DNA of 64,000 nucleotides from Deinococcus psychrotolerans (GCF_003860465.1 NZ_CP034183.1:2683501-2747500), one strand, 5' to 3'; shown: positions 7,963-20,528, counted from the first letter of the stretch. Translations and numbers: made by a program. The notes: generated by a model from the sequence alone, not told the origin.

Positions 7963-9297
7963 TTAGAGCTGTGCAAAGGCGTGCTGCGCGGCGCTGAGCG
8001 TGAAGTCTAAATCGGTAGGGGTGTGGGCCGCCGAAACGAAGATGCTTTCAAACTGTGAGGGTGCCCAGTAGACGCCGCCTGAGAGCAGCGCCTGAAACCA
8101 TTTGCCGAAGGCGGCGGTGTCGGCCCGCGCCGCTTGGCCGTAATCTCGCACTTCGCCTTCCAAAAAGAAAGCCGTGAGCATGCTCCCGATTTGATTGACC
8201 GTCAGCGGCAGGCCCGCCTGCCCGGCGAGGTCGCGCAGCCCTGAGCCCAGCGCGGCGGTGTAGCGCTCAAGCCGCTGATAGATTTCGGGGTCGCGCTCAA
8301 GTTCGCCGAGCGTCGCCAGCCCCGCCGCCATGGCCAGCGGGTTGCCGCTAAGGGTTCCGGCTTGGTAAACCGGCCCCACCGGAGACACGAAATCCATGAT
8401 CTCGGTGCGTCCGCCGTAAGCGCCTACCGGTAAGCCGCCGCCGATGATTTTTCCCCAGCAGTACAAATCGGGTTTCAGGCCCAATAGCCCCGACGCGCCC
8501 CTGAGCGAGAGCCGAAAGCCGGTCATCACTTCGTCGGCCACCAGCAGCGCCCCAGATTCGCGGACGCGGTTGAGCGCGGCCACAAAGTCGGCGCTGGGAA
8601 TCAGCACGCCCGCGTTACCCACCACCGGCTCAAAGATGACGGCGGCGATTTCATGACCGCGCTCACGCATGATGGTGTCCAAGCCTGCTGGGTCGTTGTA
8701 ATCGGCCACCAAGGTCAGCGAGGCGTATTCCGGCGGCACTCCGGCGCTGCTGGGCGCGGCCTGACCGAGCTGATCGGCGTTGGTCATCAGCCCACTGCCT
8801 GCTTCCACGAGGAGGGCGTCGGCGTGGCCGTGATAATTTCCCCTGAATTTGAGGGTGTACTTCCTGGCGGCGTCACTCCTGCCGGTAAAACCGCGTGCCA
8901 GCCGCAGGGCGCTCATGGTCGCCTCGGTGCCGCTGCTGACGAATCTCACCTTGTCCACTCCGGTGATGCGGGTGACGAGTTCGGCCAGGAGCACCTCGCG
9001 CTCGTTGGGCGCACCGAAACTGGTGCCGTCTTGGAGCGCTGCGGCCACCGCTTCCCGCACGGCAGGATGGTTGTGGCCCAAAATCATCGGCCCCCACGAG
9101 CCGATGTAATCCAAATACTGCTTTCCGTCGGCGTCGGTCAGGCGGGGGCCATCGGCGCGGGCAATAAAGCGTGGGGTTCCGCCCACCGATTTGAAGGCCC
9201 GCACCGGCGAATTGACGCCGCCGGGAATGACTTTTTGGGCACGCTCAAAGAGAGCTTCAGAGACGGGAACGCTGGGCAGAGTGGGCGCGGCGGTCAA
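7963..9297 (-). CDS. hemL: Glutamate-1-semialdehyde 2,1-aminomutase
   Basis: HemL turns glutamate-1-semialdehyde into 5-aminolevulinate in C5-pathway haem synthesis, using PLP/PMP. The 444 residues cover the full fold-type I aminotransferase: VIPGGVNSPVRAF near the N-terminus, SSGTEATMSALRLAR, the PLP Asp in LLVADEVMTGFR (about D255) and the Schiff-base Lys in WGKIIGGGLPVGAYGG (K283). No ATG or GTG is available upstream of the conserved N-terminus; TTG at 9297 is the only start that keeps it, and an in-frame TGA lies 10-11 codons further up. The downstream gene is the CoA-binding protein. Confidence 0.95.
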   Translation of the reverse strand: MTAAPTLPSVPVSEALFERAQKVIPGGVNSPVRAFKSVGGTPRFIARADGPRLTDADGKQYLDYIGSWGPMILGHNHPAVREAVAAALQDGTSFGAPNEREVLLAELVTRITGVDKVRFVSSGTEATMSALRLARGFTGRSDAARKYTLKFRGNYHGHADALLVEAGSGLMTNADQLGQAAPSSAGVPPEYASLTLVADYNDPAGLDTIMRERGHEIAAVIFEPVVGNAGVLIPSADFVAALNRVRESGALLVADEVMTGFRLSLRGASGLLGLKPDLYCWGKIIGGGLPVGAYGGRTEIMDFVSPVGPVYQAGTLSGNPLAMAAGLATLGELERDPEIYQRLERYTAALGSGLRDLAGQAGLPLTVNQIGSMLTAFFLEGEVRDYGQAARADTAAFGKWFQALLSGGVYWAPSQFESIFVSAAHTPTDLDFTLSAAQHAFAQL

Positions 9298-9417
9298 AGG
9301 GCGCTCCGGCGGGTGAGAAGCAAATTCATGGCTTCACGTTACGCCGCCGAGCGAGCGGTGAAGAGCGAGAAGCCCACAGACTCGGCGCAGATAAGCTTAG
9401 ATGAAGAGAGCCGCAAT

Positions 9418-11769
<2,352 letters not shown>

Positions 11770-11775
11770 GGCTTC

Positions 11776-11781
11776 AGTTTA
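11776..11781 (-). promoter_or_regulatory. -10 box of leaderless dnaX transcript
   Basis: TAAACT on the minus strand ends six bases before the GTG start of dnaX. Confidence 0.55.
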
Positions 11782-11827
11782 CGGCTCAGCTCAGCAGCGG
11801 CGCAGTGAGGGAGGGCAGGGTGTGGCC

Positions 11828-12238
11828 TCACAGGCGTGGTTGGCCCGCTGTTTGGGGCGTTGTCATTTGAGGCGGCGGCGTCTGACCGGCGGCGGGCAGC
11901 TTGGCCGCCTCGCCGCGCCACTGATAAACGCTGACTGCGCCCACAATCAGCAGCGCCAGCAAAATGAAGCTGAGCCAGTCATTGAGGTGAGGGCCAGCGG
12001 CGCGGAACTTGGTGGGCCGAGCGGCGGCGCGGGGAGCGCTCCTTTTGGAAGCGGGCGATTTGGAAGCGCCTTGGAGCGGACTGGGCTTGGCGGCGGTGGG
12101 GGACACTGCTGAGGCGGTGTTGGTGGCGGTCAAGCCGCCTGTGGTCGGCGTCATCACGGTCACCGACACGGCCTTTTTTTGACGCGGTTTGCTGGCCCGC
12201 TTGGGCTTGGCCGCACCGCCCGCTTCCAAGTCAGTCAT
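11828..12238 (-). CDS. Small single-pass membrane protein of unknown function
   Basis: I do not recognise this 136-residue protein. It has a basic, Ala/Pro/Thr-rich N-terminal region (KPKRASKPRQKK at the start, about 85 residues in all), then one membrane segment (WLSFILLALLIVGAVSVYQW, about 88-107), and a short Pro/Gln-rich C-terminus. This suggests a cytoplasmic disordered tail anchored in the membrane. It sits between trmB and dnaX on the same strand, 103 bases after the trmB stop. Codon use is like its neighbours. No Shine-Dalgarno sequence or TANNNT box was seen at its ATG. Confidence 0.6.
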   Translation of the reverse strand: MTDLEAGGAAKPKRASKPRQKKAVSVTVMTPTTGGLTATNTASAVSPTAAKPSPLQGASKSPASKRSAPRAAARPTKFRAAGPHLNDWLSFILLALLIVGAVSVYQWRGEAAKLPAAGQTPPPQMTTPQTAGQPRL

Positions 12239-12341
12239 GCGGCCCCACCGGAGCGTCAGGCAAAAGGGGAAAAACCAGTTCTAAGCTCATCACAGAATCA
12301 GCATAACCGAATCTGCCTTCAACTGAAAGGCGCGTGGCGAT

Positions 12342-13352
12342 TCAGTATCCCAAGTGCTGCACCTTCGCGCCCTGCGAGACCAGCCAATCGGTCAGGGTGC
12401 CCACCGCCGCCTTGACCGCTGGGGTGATGATCGGGCCGCCGAATTTGCCGAGCCGCACCAAGACCGTGCCGCCCTCACGCTGGGTTACGTTGACCAAGAC
12501 TTCCTGGGTCAGTTCGCCTTCCACCACATGCGCCAGCACGGTAAATTCGTCGCGTCGCAGACTGCGGTAAGCGTCCAGCAGCACCACCGTATACGGCTCA
12601 GTTCCAGTCCCGCGCTGCGTTTGGCGCTGAAAGTGGGCAAACAGGTCGTCGAAGGTCAGTGTTGCGGGCAAGCGCTCTAAAATGGCGTGTGGCACGCGGG
12701 TGTCCTCCAAATGGTCGGCTATATCTTGCGGGAAGGGTTGAATGTCAGTGTGAGGATAATCCGGCTGACTGGTGGCCACGAAGCGGGCGTGCTGGGCGCT
12801 GAGGCCGAGCCCCTGCCACTTGAGGGCGTATTTGGTGTGCGCGGCGGCGGCGGGAGCCTCGGCCCGCTCAACGCGCATCACACCGCTTTTCTCGGCTTCG
12901 TGGCAAGCAAAGTCAAAATACTCGTCGTGATCGGTGGTCAGCAGCACTGCGCCGCCGACTTGCAAGCGGCTTGCCGCGAGCCGGAAAAAGTCGGCCCTCA
13001 GCAAGCGGTGATCCTCGTGTTCGGCTTTGGGCCAGGGATCGGGAAAGTTGACGATGATCTGACTCAGCGCTCCGGCTGGCACCACCTCGCGCAGCAGCGG
13101 AGTGGCGGGCAGCTTGGTCAGGTGGGCATTGCTCAGCCCCGCCTGAGTCAGCCGCCGCGCCGCTTTGAGCAAACTCACGCCGCTGAGTTCTACGCCGAGG
13201 TAATTGGGAGCCGCACCGAAAGTTTGAGCGTACTGCGGCCAGAACCGGCCGTCGCCGAAGCCGATTTCCAGTGCCCAGGGCCGCTCGGCAGTGTCGGGAT
13301 AGAGGCGGGCAACAGCGTCTGGAAAATGGAACTCGCCGAGGCGGTAAATCAT
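12342..13352 (-). CDS. trmB: tRNA (guanine-N7-)-methyltransferase with C-terminal extension
   Basis: TrmB methylates G46 of tRNA with S-adenosylmethionine. The class I methyltransferase core fills the first ~210 residues: ALEIGFGDGRFWPQYA (SAM motif I), YLGVELSGVSLLKA, IIVNFPDPWPKAEHEDHRLL (the conserved PDPWPK signature) and VGGAVLLTTDHDEY. At 336 residues it is about 100 longer than the E. coli type; long C-terminal extensions are known in Thermus/Aquifex/Deinococcus TrmB. Its ATG overlaps the stop of the upstream GidA-like gene by four bases, so the two are translationally coupled, which joins two tRNA-related proteins. Confidence 0.92.
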   Translation of the reverse strand: MIYRLGEFHFPDAVARLYPDTAERPWALEIGFGDGRFWPQYAQTFGAAPNYLGVELSGVSLLKAARRLTQAGLSNAHLTKLPATPLLREVVPAGALSQIIVNFPDPWPKAEHEDHRLLRADFFRLAASRLQVGGAVLLTTDHDEYFDFACHEAEKSGVMRVERAEAPAAAAHTKYALKWQGLGLSAQHARFVATSQPDYPHTDIQPFPQDIADHLEDTRVPHAILERLPATLTFDDLFAHFQRQTQRGTGTEPYTVVLLDAYRSLRRDEFTVLAHVVEGELTQEVLVNVTQREGGTVLVRLGKFGGPIITPAVKAAVGTLTDWLVSQGAKVQHLGY

Positions 13353-14089
13353 GCTGATCCCAACTGACGGGCCAAAGCTGCCGCGTCCTCCAGCACCGAG
13401 GCGTAGGTGTGCTGACCCGGCGTGCAGCGGCCCAGCGCATAGACATTGTCCAGCCGGCTCACCTTGAAGCCGTCCAGTTCGCCGGGGGCCAGCACCTGAA
13501 AGCGGACTTCGTATTCCACTGCGCCGGCTTGCGGCAGCACTTCGCCCGAACCGTAAGTCAAATATAGGCCGTGCGCCGCCAAGTCTTCGGACAAAAAGTC
13601 GTAAGCTACCTCGCTCAGCCGCCCCGCATCTTCCATCGTGTCACCGATCAGCAAGCGGCCTTTCAGGAACGCGCCCACCGCCAGCACCACCATTTTGGCG
13701 CGGAGTGGCGGGCCTTCCCACGTTGAAAGATTGATTTCGGCGTCCTCTTCGTTCAGTGCTGTGACGCACGACTGCAACAGGTGGATGCCTGCCGTGCCTT
13801 CCAGTTCGGCTTTGAGGTGGCGGTGGAAGATCCAGCCGTCGGTCTGGGGGGCAATGGCACTTTTGACTTGGGTGAATACGCTGTCAGCGGGAAATTCAGC
13901 GCCTGATACGTCCGGCTGATACAGGTTGCCCAGATGGTCGAGCGCCTGCGAAACGAGCAGCACGTCCTGACCGGCGCGGGCGAGTCGCCAGGCCAGCTCG
14001 CAGCCGGCCAGCCCCGCGCCGATGACGGCCACGTCGTAGAGGTGCCCCGGCTGCGGCTGACTGCGGGGAGGAGAGGAAGACTTGAACAT
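13349..14089 (-). CDS. Small GidA/MnmG-like FAD-dependent oxidoreductase
   Basis: The 246-residue protein has an N-terminal FAD-binding GxGxxG loop (DVAVIGAGLAGCELAWRLARAG), a middle HRHLKAELEGTAGIHLLQ segment as in MnmG, and a C-terminal second FAD contact (VYALGRCTPGQHTYASVLEDA). It is far shorter than MnmG (about 600 residues) and lacks its tRNA-binding C-domain. Comparable short GidA-related proteins occur in Thermus/Deinococcus and have no firm function. Its stop overlaps the trmB start by 4 bp. TAAACT (14104-14099) lies nine bases before the ATG, or six before an in-frame TTG at 14092. A role in tRNA modification is inferred from context only. Confidence 0.82.
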   Translation of the reverse strand: MFKSSSPPRSQPQPGHLYDVAVIGAGLAGCELAWRLARAGQDVLLVSQALDHLGNLYQPDVSGAEFPADSVFTQVKSAIAPQTDGWIFHRHLKAELEGTAGIHLLQSCVTALNEEDAEINLSTWEGPPLRAKMVVLAVGAFLKGRLLIGDTMEDAGRLSEVAYDFLSEDLAAHGLYLTYGSGEVLPQAGAVEYEVRFQVLAPGELDGFKVSRLDNVYALGRCTPGQHTYASVLEDAAALARQLGSA

Positions 14090-14127
14090 CAAACAGGGAG
14101 TTTAGCGCATCGCTGAGCGCTTTGGCC

Positions 14128-15072
14128 CTACTTCCCTGCCGCCTTAAACTTTTTGGCGTCCGGCGAAAAGAGCGCGTCCCAGGTGGCTTTATCGAGGACG
14201 CCGCTGGCTTTGAGAGCATTGGCCGTTTGAAAGTCGCTGACGGCTTTGCTGGTGTTGGGCCCGTACCAACCGTCGCCCACGCCGCCTTTGCCGCCTAAAG
14301 TCAGGGCGATGAGGCGGTTTTGAGCAGCCAGCACGTCGGGGCCGGAAAGACGCGGCGTTTTAAGTTGGAGGCTGCGGCTGAACGGCACTGTCACGGGGCT
14401 CTTTGACGCAGTTTGGGGCGGCGTTTTCTTCGCTGTCGTACCAGCGGCGTTGGGCGAGGCGGCCTGAAAAGTGCCAGTCTTGGGCGCTGGCGTTGCGGTG
14501 GCCGGTGGAGTGGCAGGCGTTGATGCTGGCGTAGTAGTGGGCGCAGGCTTGGTGATGGTGGTGGCGGGCTTGGCCGCAGGTGTCGGCGTGGTCACGGCGG
14601 AAGCGGCCACAGTGGGAGCGTCCAGATAAATGAGGCTGCGGTCTTTGTTGCTCTCGTCGCTGGCCACCCGCAAATACACGGTGCCGCTGGGCATCTTGAC
14701 CCAGTTGAACACCGTGCGCTGATCGTCGCGGCTGCGCCACACGCCGTAGAGGTCGCTGCCCAGCGCCGAGCTGATAGAGGAGCGCACCGTTTCCACGTCG
14801 CCCTGCACGCCCACACAGCGCTTGTCGGGCGTGCCGATGGTTCCGTAAGCCGCCGGGCAGTTTCGCAGCACGCCGTCAAAAGCCTGAGCCACCCGCAGCG
14901 CCGCCGCGTTGATGTCAGAAGGCGTCGGCACTGTCCCCACTGCAAGAGGATCGGAAGCCGTGGGCGCGGACGTGGTGGCGGTAGGGGTGACGTTGCTGGC
15001 CAAAGCCGCCGGCCTAGCCCCGGCCAGCAGCAAGCTGAGAACAAGCATCACGGGGGCGGCAAAGTGTTTCAT
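14128..15072 (-). CDS. Secreted protein with C-terminal peptidoglycan-binding domain
   Basis: The 314-residue protein has a signal peptide (MKHFAAPVMLVLSLLLAG..., cleavage near AALA-S). A mature region with three Cys (two around NCPAAYGTIGTPDKRC) follows, then a long Thr/Pro/Ala-rich linker at about 155-230. The C-terminus is a PG_binding_1-type domain (SGPDVLAAQNRLIALTL, then DGWYGPNTSKAVSDFQ and GVLDKATWDALF). Such domains dock on peptidoglycan, so the protein probably acts at the cell wall. The middle domain is not recognised. It lies just upstream of the GidA-like gene on the same strand. Confidence 0.82.
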   Translation of the reverse strand: MKHFAAPVMLVLSLLLAGARPAALASNVTPTATTSAPTASDPLAVGTVPTPSDINAAALRVAQAFDGVLRNCPAAYGTIGTPDKRCVGVQGDVETVRSSISSALGSDLYGVWRSRDDQRTVFNWVKMPSGTVYLRVASDESNKDRSLIYLDAPTVAASAVTTPTPAAKPATTITKPAPTTTPASTPATPPATATPAPKTGTFQAASPNAAGTTAKKTPPQTASKSPVTVPFSRSLQLKTPRLSGPDVLAAQNRLIALTLGGKGGVGDGWYGPNTSKAVSDFQTANALKASGVLDKATWDALFSPDAKKFKAAGK

Positions 15073-15181
15073 AGCTCAATCTTTATCACGCGCCGGTATG
15101 TTTACAGTGCAAAGGAAAGCGCTCGGCGTCTCGGCAGTTTTCTCACGTGGCTGTCAGGCGTCTTGGTGCTCGGCGGCGCTC

Positions 15182-15187
15182 TACACT
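15182..15187 (+). promoter_or_regulatory. -10 box of leaderless thioesterase transcript
   Basis: TACACT ends six bases before the ATG at 15194; no Shine-Dalgarno sequence is present. Confidence 0.55.
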
Positions 15188-15193
15188 TGAGGC

Positions 15194-15631
15194 ATGCCTC
15201 CCCGCCCGCCGCCGACCCGCGCCGAATACCCAGTCTCTGTACCGCTGCAAACCCGCTGGGCCGACAACGACCTCTACGGCCACGTCAACAACGCCGCTTA
15301 TTACACCTACTTCGATACGGCGGTCAACACCTATCTCATCCAAGCGGGCGTACTGGACATTCATGCCGGAGATGTGATCGGCTTGGTCGTGGAAACTGGC
15401 TGCGTCTACTTTGCGCCGCTGGCCTTTCCCGAACCGCTCAGCGTGGGCCTGAAGGTCGCCAAACTGGGCCGCAGCAGCGTTCGCTACGAGCTGGCCGTGT
15501 TCAGGGAAGGCGAGGACATGGCAGCGGCGGCAGCGCATTTCGTTCACGTCTACGTAGACCGCCAAACCCGCCGCCCACTTGAAGTTTCGGGAGAGCTGCG
15601 GCGGGTGCTGGAGGGCTTATTGGTCGTCTAG
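15194..15631 (+). CDS. Acyl-CoA thioesterase, hotdog fold (4HBT/YbgC type)
   Basis: The 145-residue protein shows the hotdog thioesterase signature [23 protein letters not shown], including the catalytic Asp of the D-x-x-G-H-V-N-N motif, then strands [20 protein letters not shown] and a C-terminal [14 protein letters not shown] strand. It should hydrolyse acyl-CoA thioesters in the cytoplasm; chain length is unknown. Its 3' end overlaps the convergent sulfurtransferase gene by four bases, so no terminator separates them. Confidence 0.87.
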   Translation: MPPRPPPTRAEYPVSVPLQTRWADNDLYGHVNNAAYYTYFDTAVNTYLIQAGVLDIHAGDVIGLVVETGCVYFAPLAFPEPLSVGLKVAKLGRSSVRYELAVFREGEDMAAAAAHFVHVYVDRQTRRPLEVSGELRRVLEGLLVV

Positions 15632-16476
15632 CTTTCTTCTCCTGTCGCCACTGCCCGCGTGTCGTCGCTGACCCAGTCGCTCCACGATCCGGCGTAGAGG
15701 CGCACGCCCGGCCCCGGTTCGCGTCCTGCTACGGCCAGAGCCAGCAAGTTGCCTGCCGCCGACACCCCGCTGCCGCAGTACAGCACCACCTCGCCCGCCG
15801 GAAAGCGCTCCGCCTGTTCGTCCAGCGCTTTGAAAGTGCCGTCAGCGCTCAGGCTGCTGGCCCAGTCCCGGTTGGTGGCCCCCGGAATGTGCCCGGCTTT
15901 TTTATCCATCGGCTCGGTGTCGCCCCGGTAGCGGGCAGCGGCGCGGGAATCGATCAAGGTCACGGATTGGGGTAGCGAGGCTACCTCGTCCGCACTGGCC
16001 AGCCAGCCTTGCTGCACGTCGGGGGTGAAGGTGGCCTGAACGTGGGCGGGTTCTTCGGTACTGACCTCTCCGCCCGCCGCCAGATAAGCGGGCCAGCCAC
16101 CGTCCAGCACCTGCACTTTGATGTGGCCCAGCCAGCGCAGCAGCCACCAGGCGTGGGCGGCGTAAAAGCCTTGCCCGGTGCTGGGATCGTCGTAGATCAC
16201 CACCTGATGCTCGTCACCGATGCCCTGCTTGCCCAGCCAATCGGCCAGCGTTTGGGGGTCGGGCAGAGGGTGACGGCCCCCCGCGCCGCTCGGCTGCACT
16301 TCGCCGCTGAGATCGGTCTCCAAGTCAGCAAAGACGGCGCTGGGAACGTGGCTCTCCCCATAGGCCAGCCGCCCAGACAGCGGATCGGCCAGCGCGTAGC
16401 GGGTGTCCAGAACGCGCAACATGGGGTGATCAAGCTGCTTGACGAAATCGGCGGCGCTGATGAGAGGTGAGGGCAT
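15628..16476 (-). CDS. Thiosulfate/3-mercaptopyruvate sulfurtransferase, two rhodanese domains
   Basis: The 282 residues contain two rhodanese domains. The N-domain is inactive (residues about 8-130, [20 protein letters not shown]). The C-domain has the active Cys in [14 protein letters not shown] (about residue 233). The loop CGSGVSA is close to the CGSGVTA of mercaptopyruvate sulfurtransferases, so that substrate is more likely than thiosulfate. It transfers sulfane sulfur to thiols or cyanide in the cytoplasm. Two overlapping TAAACT boxes (16489-16478) lie before the ATG, the outer one with a 7-base gap, suggesting a leaderless mRNA divergent from rpsP. Confidence 0.9.
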   Translation of the reverse strand: MPSPLISAADFVKQLDHPMLRVLDTRYALADPLSGRLAYGESHVPSAVFADLETDLSGEVQPSGAGGRHPLPDPQTLADWLGKQGIGDEHQVVIYDDPSTGQGFYAAHAWWLLRWLGHIKVQVLDGGWPAYLAAGGEVSTEEPAHVQATFTPDVQQGWLASADEVASLPQSVTLIDSRAAARYRGDTEPMDKKAGHIPGATNRDWASSLSADGTFKALDEQAERFPAGEVVLYCGSGVSAAGNLLALAVAGREPGPGVRLYAGSWSDWVSDDTRAVATGEES

Positions 16477-16477
16477 A

Positions 16478-16489
16478 AGTTTAAGTTTA
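16478..16489 (-). promoter_or_regulatory. Tandem TAAACT boxes before the sulfurtransferase
   Basis: TAAACTTAAACT on the minus strand: the upstream copy (16489-16484) ends seven bases before the ATG, the usual leaderless spacing here. Confidence 0.5.
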
Positions 16490-16518
16490 AGTCACCCCAC
16501 CGGAAAGGCCCACTTTAT

Positions 16519-16548
16519 TTGCTCATCGGCCTCCTTCTCTGATACACT
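16519..16548 (+). promoter_or_regulatory. rpsP promoter
   Basis: TTGCTC (16519-16524), 18 bases, TACACT (16543-16548). It would give a 5' leader of about 100 bases, unlike the leaderless genes around it, and a Shine-Dalgarno sequence (AAGGA, near 16644) precedes the ATG. Confidence 0.5.
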
Positions 16549-16658
16549 TCTGCGGTGCGCTCCGGCTGGCTGCTGACGGGCGTAAACGACGTCACGAGCG
16601 TGGCCCGCTGAGAAAAGCGGAAGTTGAACCCTCAACGCTTACAAGGAATAAAAATAAC

Positions 16659-16904
16659 ATGGTCAAGATTCGCCTTTCCCGCTTTGGTTCGGCCCATAAC
16701 CCTCACTACCGCATCGTGGTCACCGATGCCCGCCGCCCCCGTGACGGCGGTTACATCGAAAACCTCGGTCACTATGACCCCCGCAAGACCAGCGAAAACT
16801 ACGTCAAGGTCAATGTGGAGCGCACCCAAGTCTGGCTGGCCAACGGCGCACAGGCCACCGACACCGCCCGCCGCATCCTCAAGACGCAGGGCGTGAAGTT
16901 CTAA
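16659..16904 (+). CDS. rpsP: 30S ribosomal protein S16
   Basis: S16 is a primary-binding 30S protein needed for early subunit assembly. The 81-residue protein carries the family N-terminus [20 protein letters not shown], then [19 protein letters not shown] and the C-terminal [19 protein letters not shown]. An AAGGA Shine-Dalgarno sequence precedes ATG. A strong terminator follows 16 bases after the stop, so although rpsP heads the usual rpsP-khpA-rimM-trmD order, most transcripts should end before khpA. Confidence 0.97.
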   Translation: MVKIRLSRFGSAHNPHYRIVVTDARRPRDGGYIENLGHYDPRKTSENYVKVNVERTQVWLANGAQATDTARRILKTQGVKF

Positions 16905-16920
16905 ACTTTAAGCAGATGAG

Positions 16921-16956
16921 AAAGCCGTCTCCGTTTGGGGGGCGGTTTTTTTATTG
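16921..16956 (+). terminator. Rho-independent terminator of rpsP
   Basis: AAGCCGTCTCC pairs with GGGGGGCGGTT around a GTTT loop (several G-T pairs), followed by seven T and ATT. Confidence 0.8.
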
Positions 16957-17004
16957 TCCCCCTCCCCCTGCCCCTTCGTCATTTCCTCGCAAGACCCGCC
17001 GCGC

Positions 17005-17010
17005 TAGAAT
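17005..17010 (+). promoter_or_regulatory. -10 box of leaderless khpA transcript
   Basis: TAGAAT ends seven bases before ATG 17018. The same CGCTAGAATGCCG string precedes the M50 protease gene at 56996. Confidence 0.6.
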
Positions 17011-17017
17011 GCCGCGC

Positions 17018-17254
17018 ATGAGTGATCCCGTGAAGATGGCGCTGTTTTTGGCGCAAAGTGTCGTTGACCAACCTGCCGCCGTGCGTGCCACCGTGCGCGG
17101 CCCCACCATTATGCTGCGGGTTGCGGGCGGCGAAGAAGGCCGGGTGATCGGGCGGCAGGGCCGCGTCATCAGCGCTATACGCACGCTGGTGCGGGCCGCC
17201 GATTCGCAGGGCAAGCTGGGCGTCGACCTCGACGCGCCGCGCCGCGAGCGGTGA
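17018..17254 (+). CDS. khpA: KH-domain RNA-binding protein
   Basis: The 78-residue protein is a single KH domain with the RNA-binding GxxG loop in EGRVIGRQGRVISAIRTLV. KhpA is a small RNA chaperone that usually lies between rpsP and rimM, as here. ATG 17009 is also possible (three residues longer), but TAGAAT at 17005 would overlap it, so ATG 17018 is preferred. Its TGA overlaps the GTG start of rimM by four bases (GTGA), indicating coupling. Confidence 0.92.
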   Translation: MSDPVKMALFLAQSVVDQPAAVRATVRGPTIMLRVAGGEEGRVIGRQGRVISAIRTLVRAADSQGKLGVDLDAPRRER

Positions 17255-17817
17255 GCGCTCCGAATAAATCGGCCCCCGAGCAGACCACTTTGGTCGGCAC
17301 TTTGCTGGGGCCGCACGGTGTAGCAGGGGCCATCAAGTTGCAGGTGATCGGCTCGCCGCAGCAGCTCAGCAAGCTCAAGCGCCTGTATATCGGGGAGCTG
17401 GGCTGGACGCGGGTGCTGAAATTCGAGCTGCACGGGGCTGGCCCGGCCATCACGCTGGGCGGCATTTTAGACCGCACCGCCGCCGCAGAGTTGCGTGGGC
17501 GGCCCGTGTATGCCCACGACGACGAGTTGCCTGCGCTGCCCGAAGGTGAGTATTACTACCACCAGTTGCGCGGCCTGGAGGTCAAAGACGCCGCCGGAAC
17601 GGTGCTGGGCGAGGTGACGGACGTGCTGGACGCCGGACATCAGGATTTGCTGGTGGTCAAGTCTCAGCGGGGCGGCGGCCTGATTCCGCTGCAAGCCCCG
17701 TACGTGAAAATTAACCCCGGCGTGGGCATCCTGCTGACCGAGGACGCTCCGCTGGGCTTGCTGGGCGATGGAGCCAGCGAAGCAGAGGGCGAGCCGCTCG
17801 ACGGAGCCGGTGAATAA
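17251..17817 (+). CDS. rimM: Ribosome maturation factor RimM
   Basis: RimM helps assemble the 30S head and binds S19. The 188-residue protein has the N-terminal RimM domain ([20 protein letters not shown], about residues 12-95) and a C-terminal PRC-barrel ([20 protein letters not shown] ... [17 protein letters not shown]). GTG at 17251 overlaps the khpA stop. The 3' end overlaps the likely trmD start by eight bases. This is a standard khpA-rimM-trmD unit. Confidence 0.95.
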   Translation: MSAPNKSAPEQTTLVGTLLGPHGVAGAIKLQVIGSPQQLSKLKRLYIGELGWTRVLKFELHGAGPAITLGGILDRTAAAELRGRPVYAHDDELPALPEGEYYYHQLRGLEVKDAAGTVLGEVTDVLDAGHQDLLVVKSQRGGGLIPLQAPYVKINPGVGILLTEDAPLGLLGDGASEAEGEPLDGAGE

Positions 17818-18634
17818 CGCGCCTCAGCTCACCTTCAGCGTTCTGACGCTTTTTCCCGAGTTGCTGCGGCCCTTCACCGAGGAAGCGCTGCTGGGCAAAG
17901 CGCGGGACAAAGGCTTGCTGGCCTACCGCCTGATTGATCTGCGGAGCTACGCGGGCAACAAACACAACAAAGTAGATGACTCCCCTTACGGCGGCGGCGC
18001 GGGCATGGTCATTCGGGTAGACGTGGTGGCGCGGGCGCTTGAGGCTCTGAGCGCTGAAGGAAGCGGTACAGATGCGCCGGACGAGGTGATTTTGTTGACT
18101 CCGGCGGGGCCACGCTTCGACCAGCGCACCGCCGAAGAACTGGCCGGCAAGCGCCATATCGCTCTGTTGTGTGGCCGCTACGAGGGCTTTGACGCCCGCA
18201 CCGAGTCGCTGGTCACCCGCGAACTGAGCCTCGGCGACTTTGTAATGATGGGTGGGGAAGCCGCCGCTGCCTGCGTGATGGAAGCGGTGGGCCGTCTGGT
18301 GTCAGGCGTGATCGGTGACGAGGCCAGCCACTTGCAAGACAGCTTTAGCAGCGGTCTGCTGGACTATCCGGAGTACACCCGCCCGGTCAGTTGGCAGGGC
18401 GAGGACGTACCGCCCGAACTCCTGAGCGGCAACCACGCGGCCATTGAGCGCTGGCGGCGAGATCAGGCGCTTGGGCGCACGCTAGAACGCCGCCCCGATT
18501 TGTTGCCGCACGCCAACTTAACTCCGCTCGACAGCGCCGCGCTGCTGACACTGGGCGTCAGCGCCGAGCAGTTAGAAGTTTGGGGAGCGCCTCCGCCGCC
18601 GAAAGTAAAGAGGAAGCGCAAAAGGGGAGAGTGA
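17810..18634 (+). CDS. trmD: tRNA (guanine-N1-)-methyltransferase
   Basis: TrmD makes m1G37 in tRNA and so prevents frameshifting. The 274-residue protein carries the SPOUT trefoil-knot motifs [14 protein letters not shown] and [19 protein letters not shown], plus [22 protein letters not shown] and [21 protein letters not shown]. The methionine at 17768 would add 14 residues that overlap rimM and are not conserved; GTG 17810 (then [16 protein letters not shown]) fits the family N-terminus. A short basic tail ([10 protein letters not shown]) ends the protein. The next gene converges after 4 bases. Confidence 0.95.
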   Translation: MNNAPQLTFSVLTLFPELLRPFTEEALLGKARDKGLLAYRLIDLRSYAGNKHNKVDDSPYGGGAGMVIRVDVVARALEALSAEGSGTDAPDEVILLTPAGPRFDQRTAEELAGKRHIALLCGRYEGFDARTESLVTRELSLGDFVMMGGEAAAACVMEAVGRLVSGVIGDEASHLQDSFSSGLLDYPEYTRPVSWQGEDVPPELLSGNHAAIERWRRDQALGRTLERRPDLLPHANLTPLDSAALLTLGVSAEQLEVWGAPPPPKVKRKRKRGE

Positions 18635-18638
18635 CGCC

Positions 18639-18968
18639 TTAGCGCGTGGGCTGGGTCTGGCGCAAGATGACTTCGATCCAGTTGGCCGCAATGTAGAGCG
18701 GCCCGAATGAGAGAGCGAGGCTGAGCAGACCGAGTAGCGCCAAATCCAGGCCGCCGCCGAAGCCCTTACCGCTCAACAGAGGCGTGAGCAAACCGCCAGA
18801 AAAGAGCAGCGTACTTCCCACAGTGGTCAGGGCCAGTGCGCCGAGTGTGCCCCACATGCCGCGTGTTCCCAGATCGCGCCGCCCGCGCCAGATTCCCAGG
18901 ACGAGCACCAGGGCCGCCGCCAGAACGCCGAAGCTGAGGCCTGCTCCGCTCAGGTTGATGGTATTCAT
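18639..18968 (-). CDS. Small membrane protein, three predicted segments, function unknown
   Basis: The 109-residue protein has three hydrophobic stretches (about residues 10-28, 38-60 and 72-97) joined by short Gly/Arg loops. I recognise no family. TAAACT (18981-18976) lies seven bases before the ATG, the leaderless pattern, which supports it as a real gene. It converges on trmD with a 4-base gap. Confidence 0.65.
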   Translation of the reverse strand: MNTINLSGAGLSFGVLAAALVLVLGIWRGRRDLGTRGMWGTLGALALTTVGSTLLFSGGLLTPLLSGKGFGGGLDLALLGLLSLALSFGPLYIAANWIEVILRQTQPTR

Positions 18969-18975
18969 GACCCGG

Positions 18976-18981
18976 AGTTTA
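18976..18981 (-). promoter_or_regulatory. -10 box before the small membrane protein
   Basis: TAAACT on the minus strand ends seven bases before the ATG. Confidence 0.5.
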
Positions 18982-19112
18982 GCAAGCTGCTCTACTTGGG
19001 CGTCGTTTCGCGGTCGCCGTTTGGCAAGGGCTTGGAAGAGTCAGGCGCTGGGTTTTGTCAATGCTAACGACGGCACTGCACATCTGGCATCTGTCCAAAG
19101 TCGAGCATTGTT

Positions 19113-20516
<1,404 letters not shown>

Positions 20517-20522
20517 TTCCAC

Positions 20523-20528
20523 AGTTTA
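20523..20528 (-). promoter_or_regulatory. -10 box of leaderless fumC transcript
   Basis: TAAACT on the minus strand ends six bases before ATG 20516. Confidence 0.55.
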
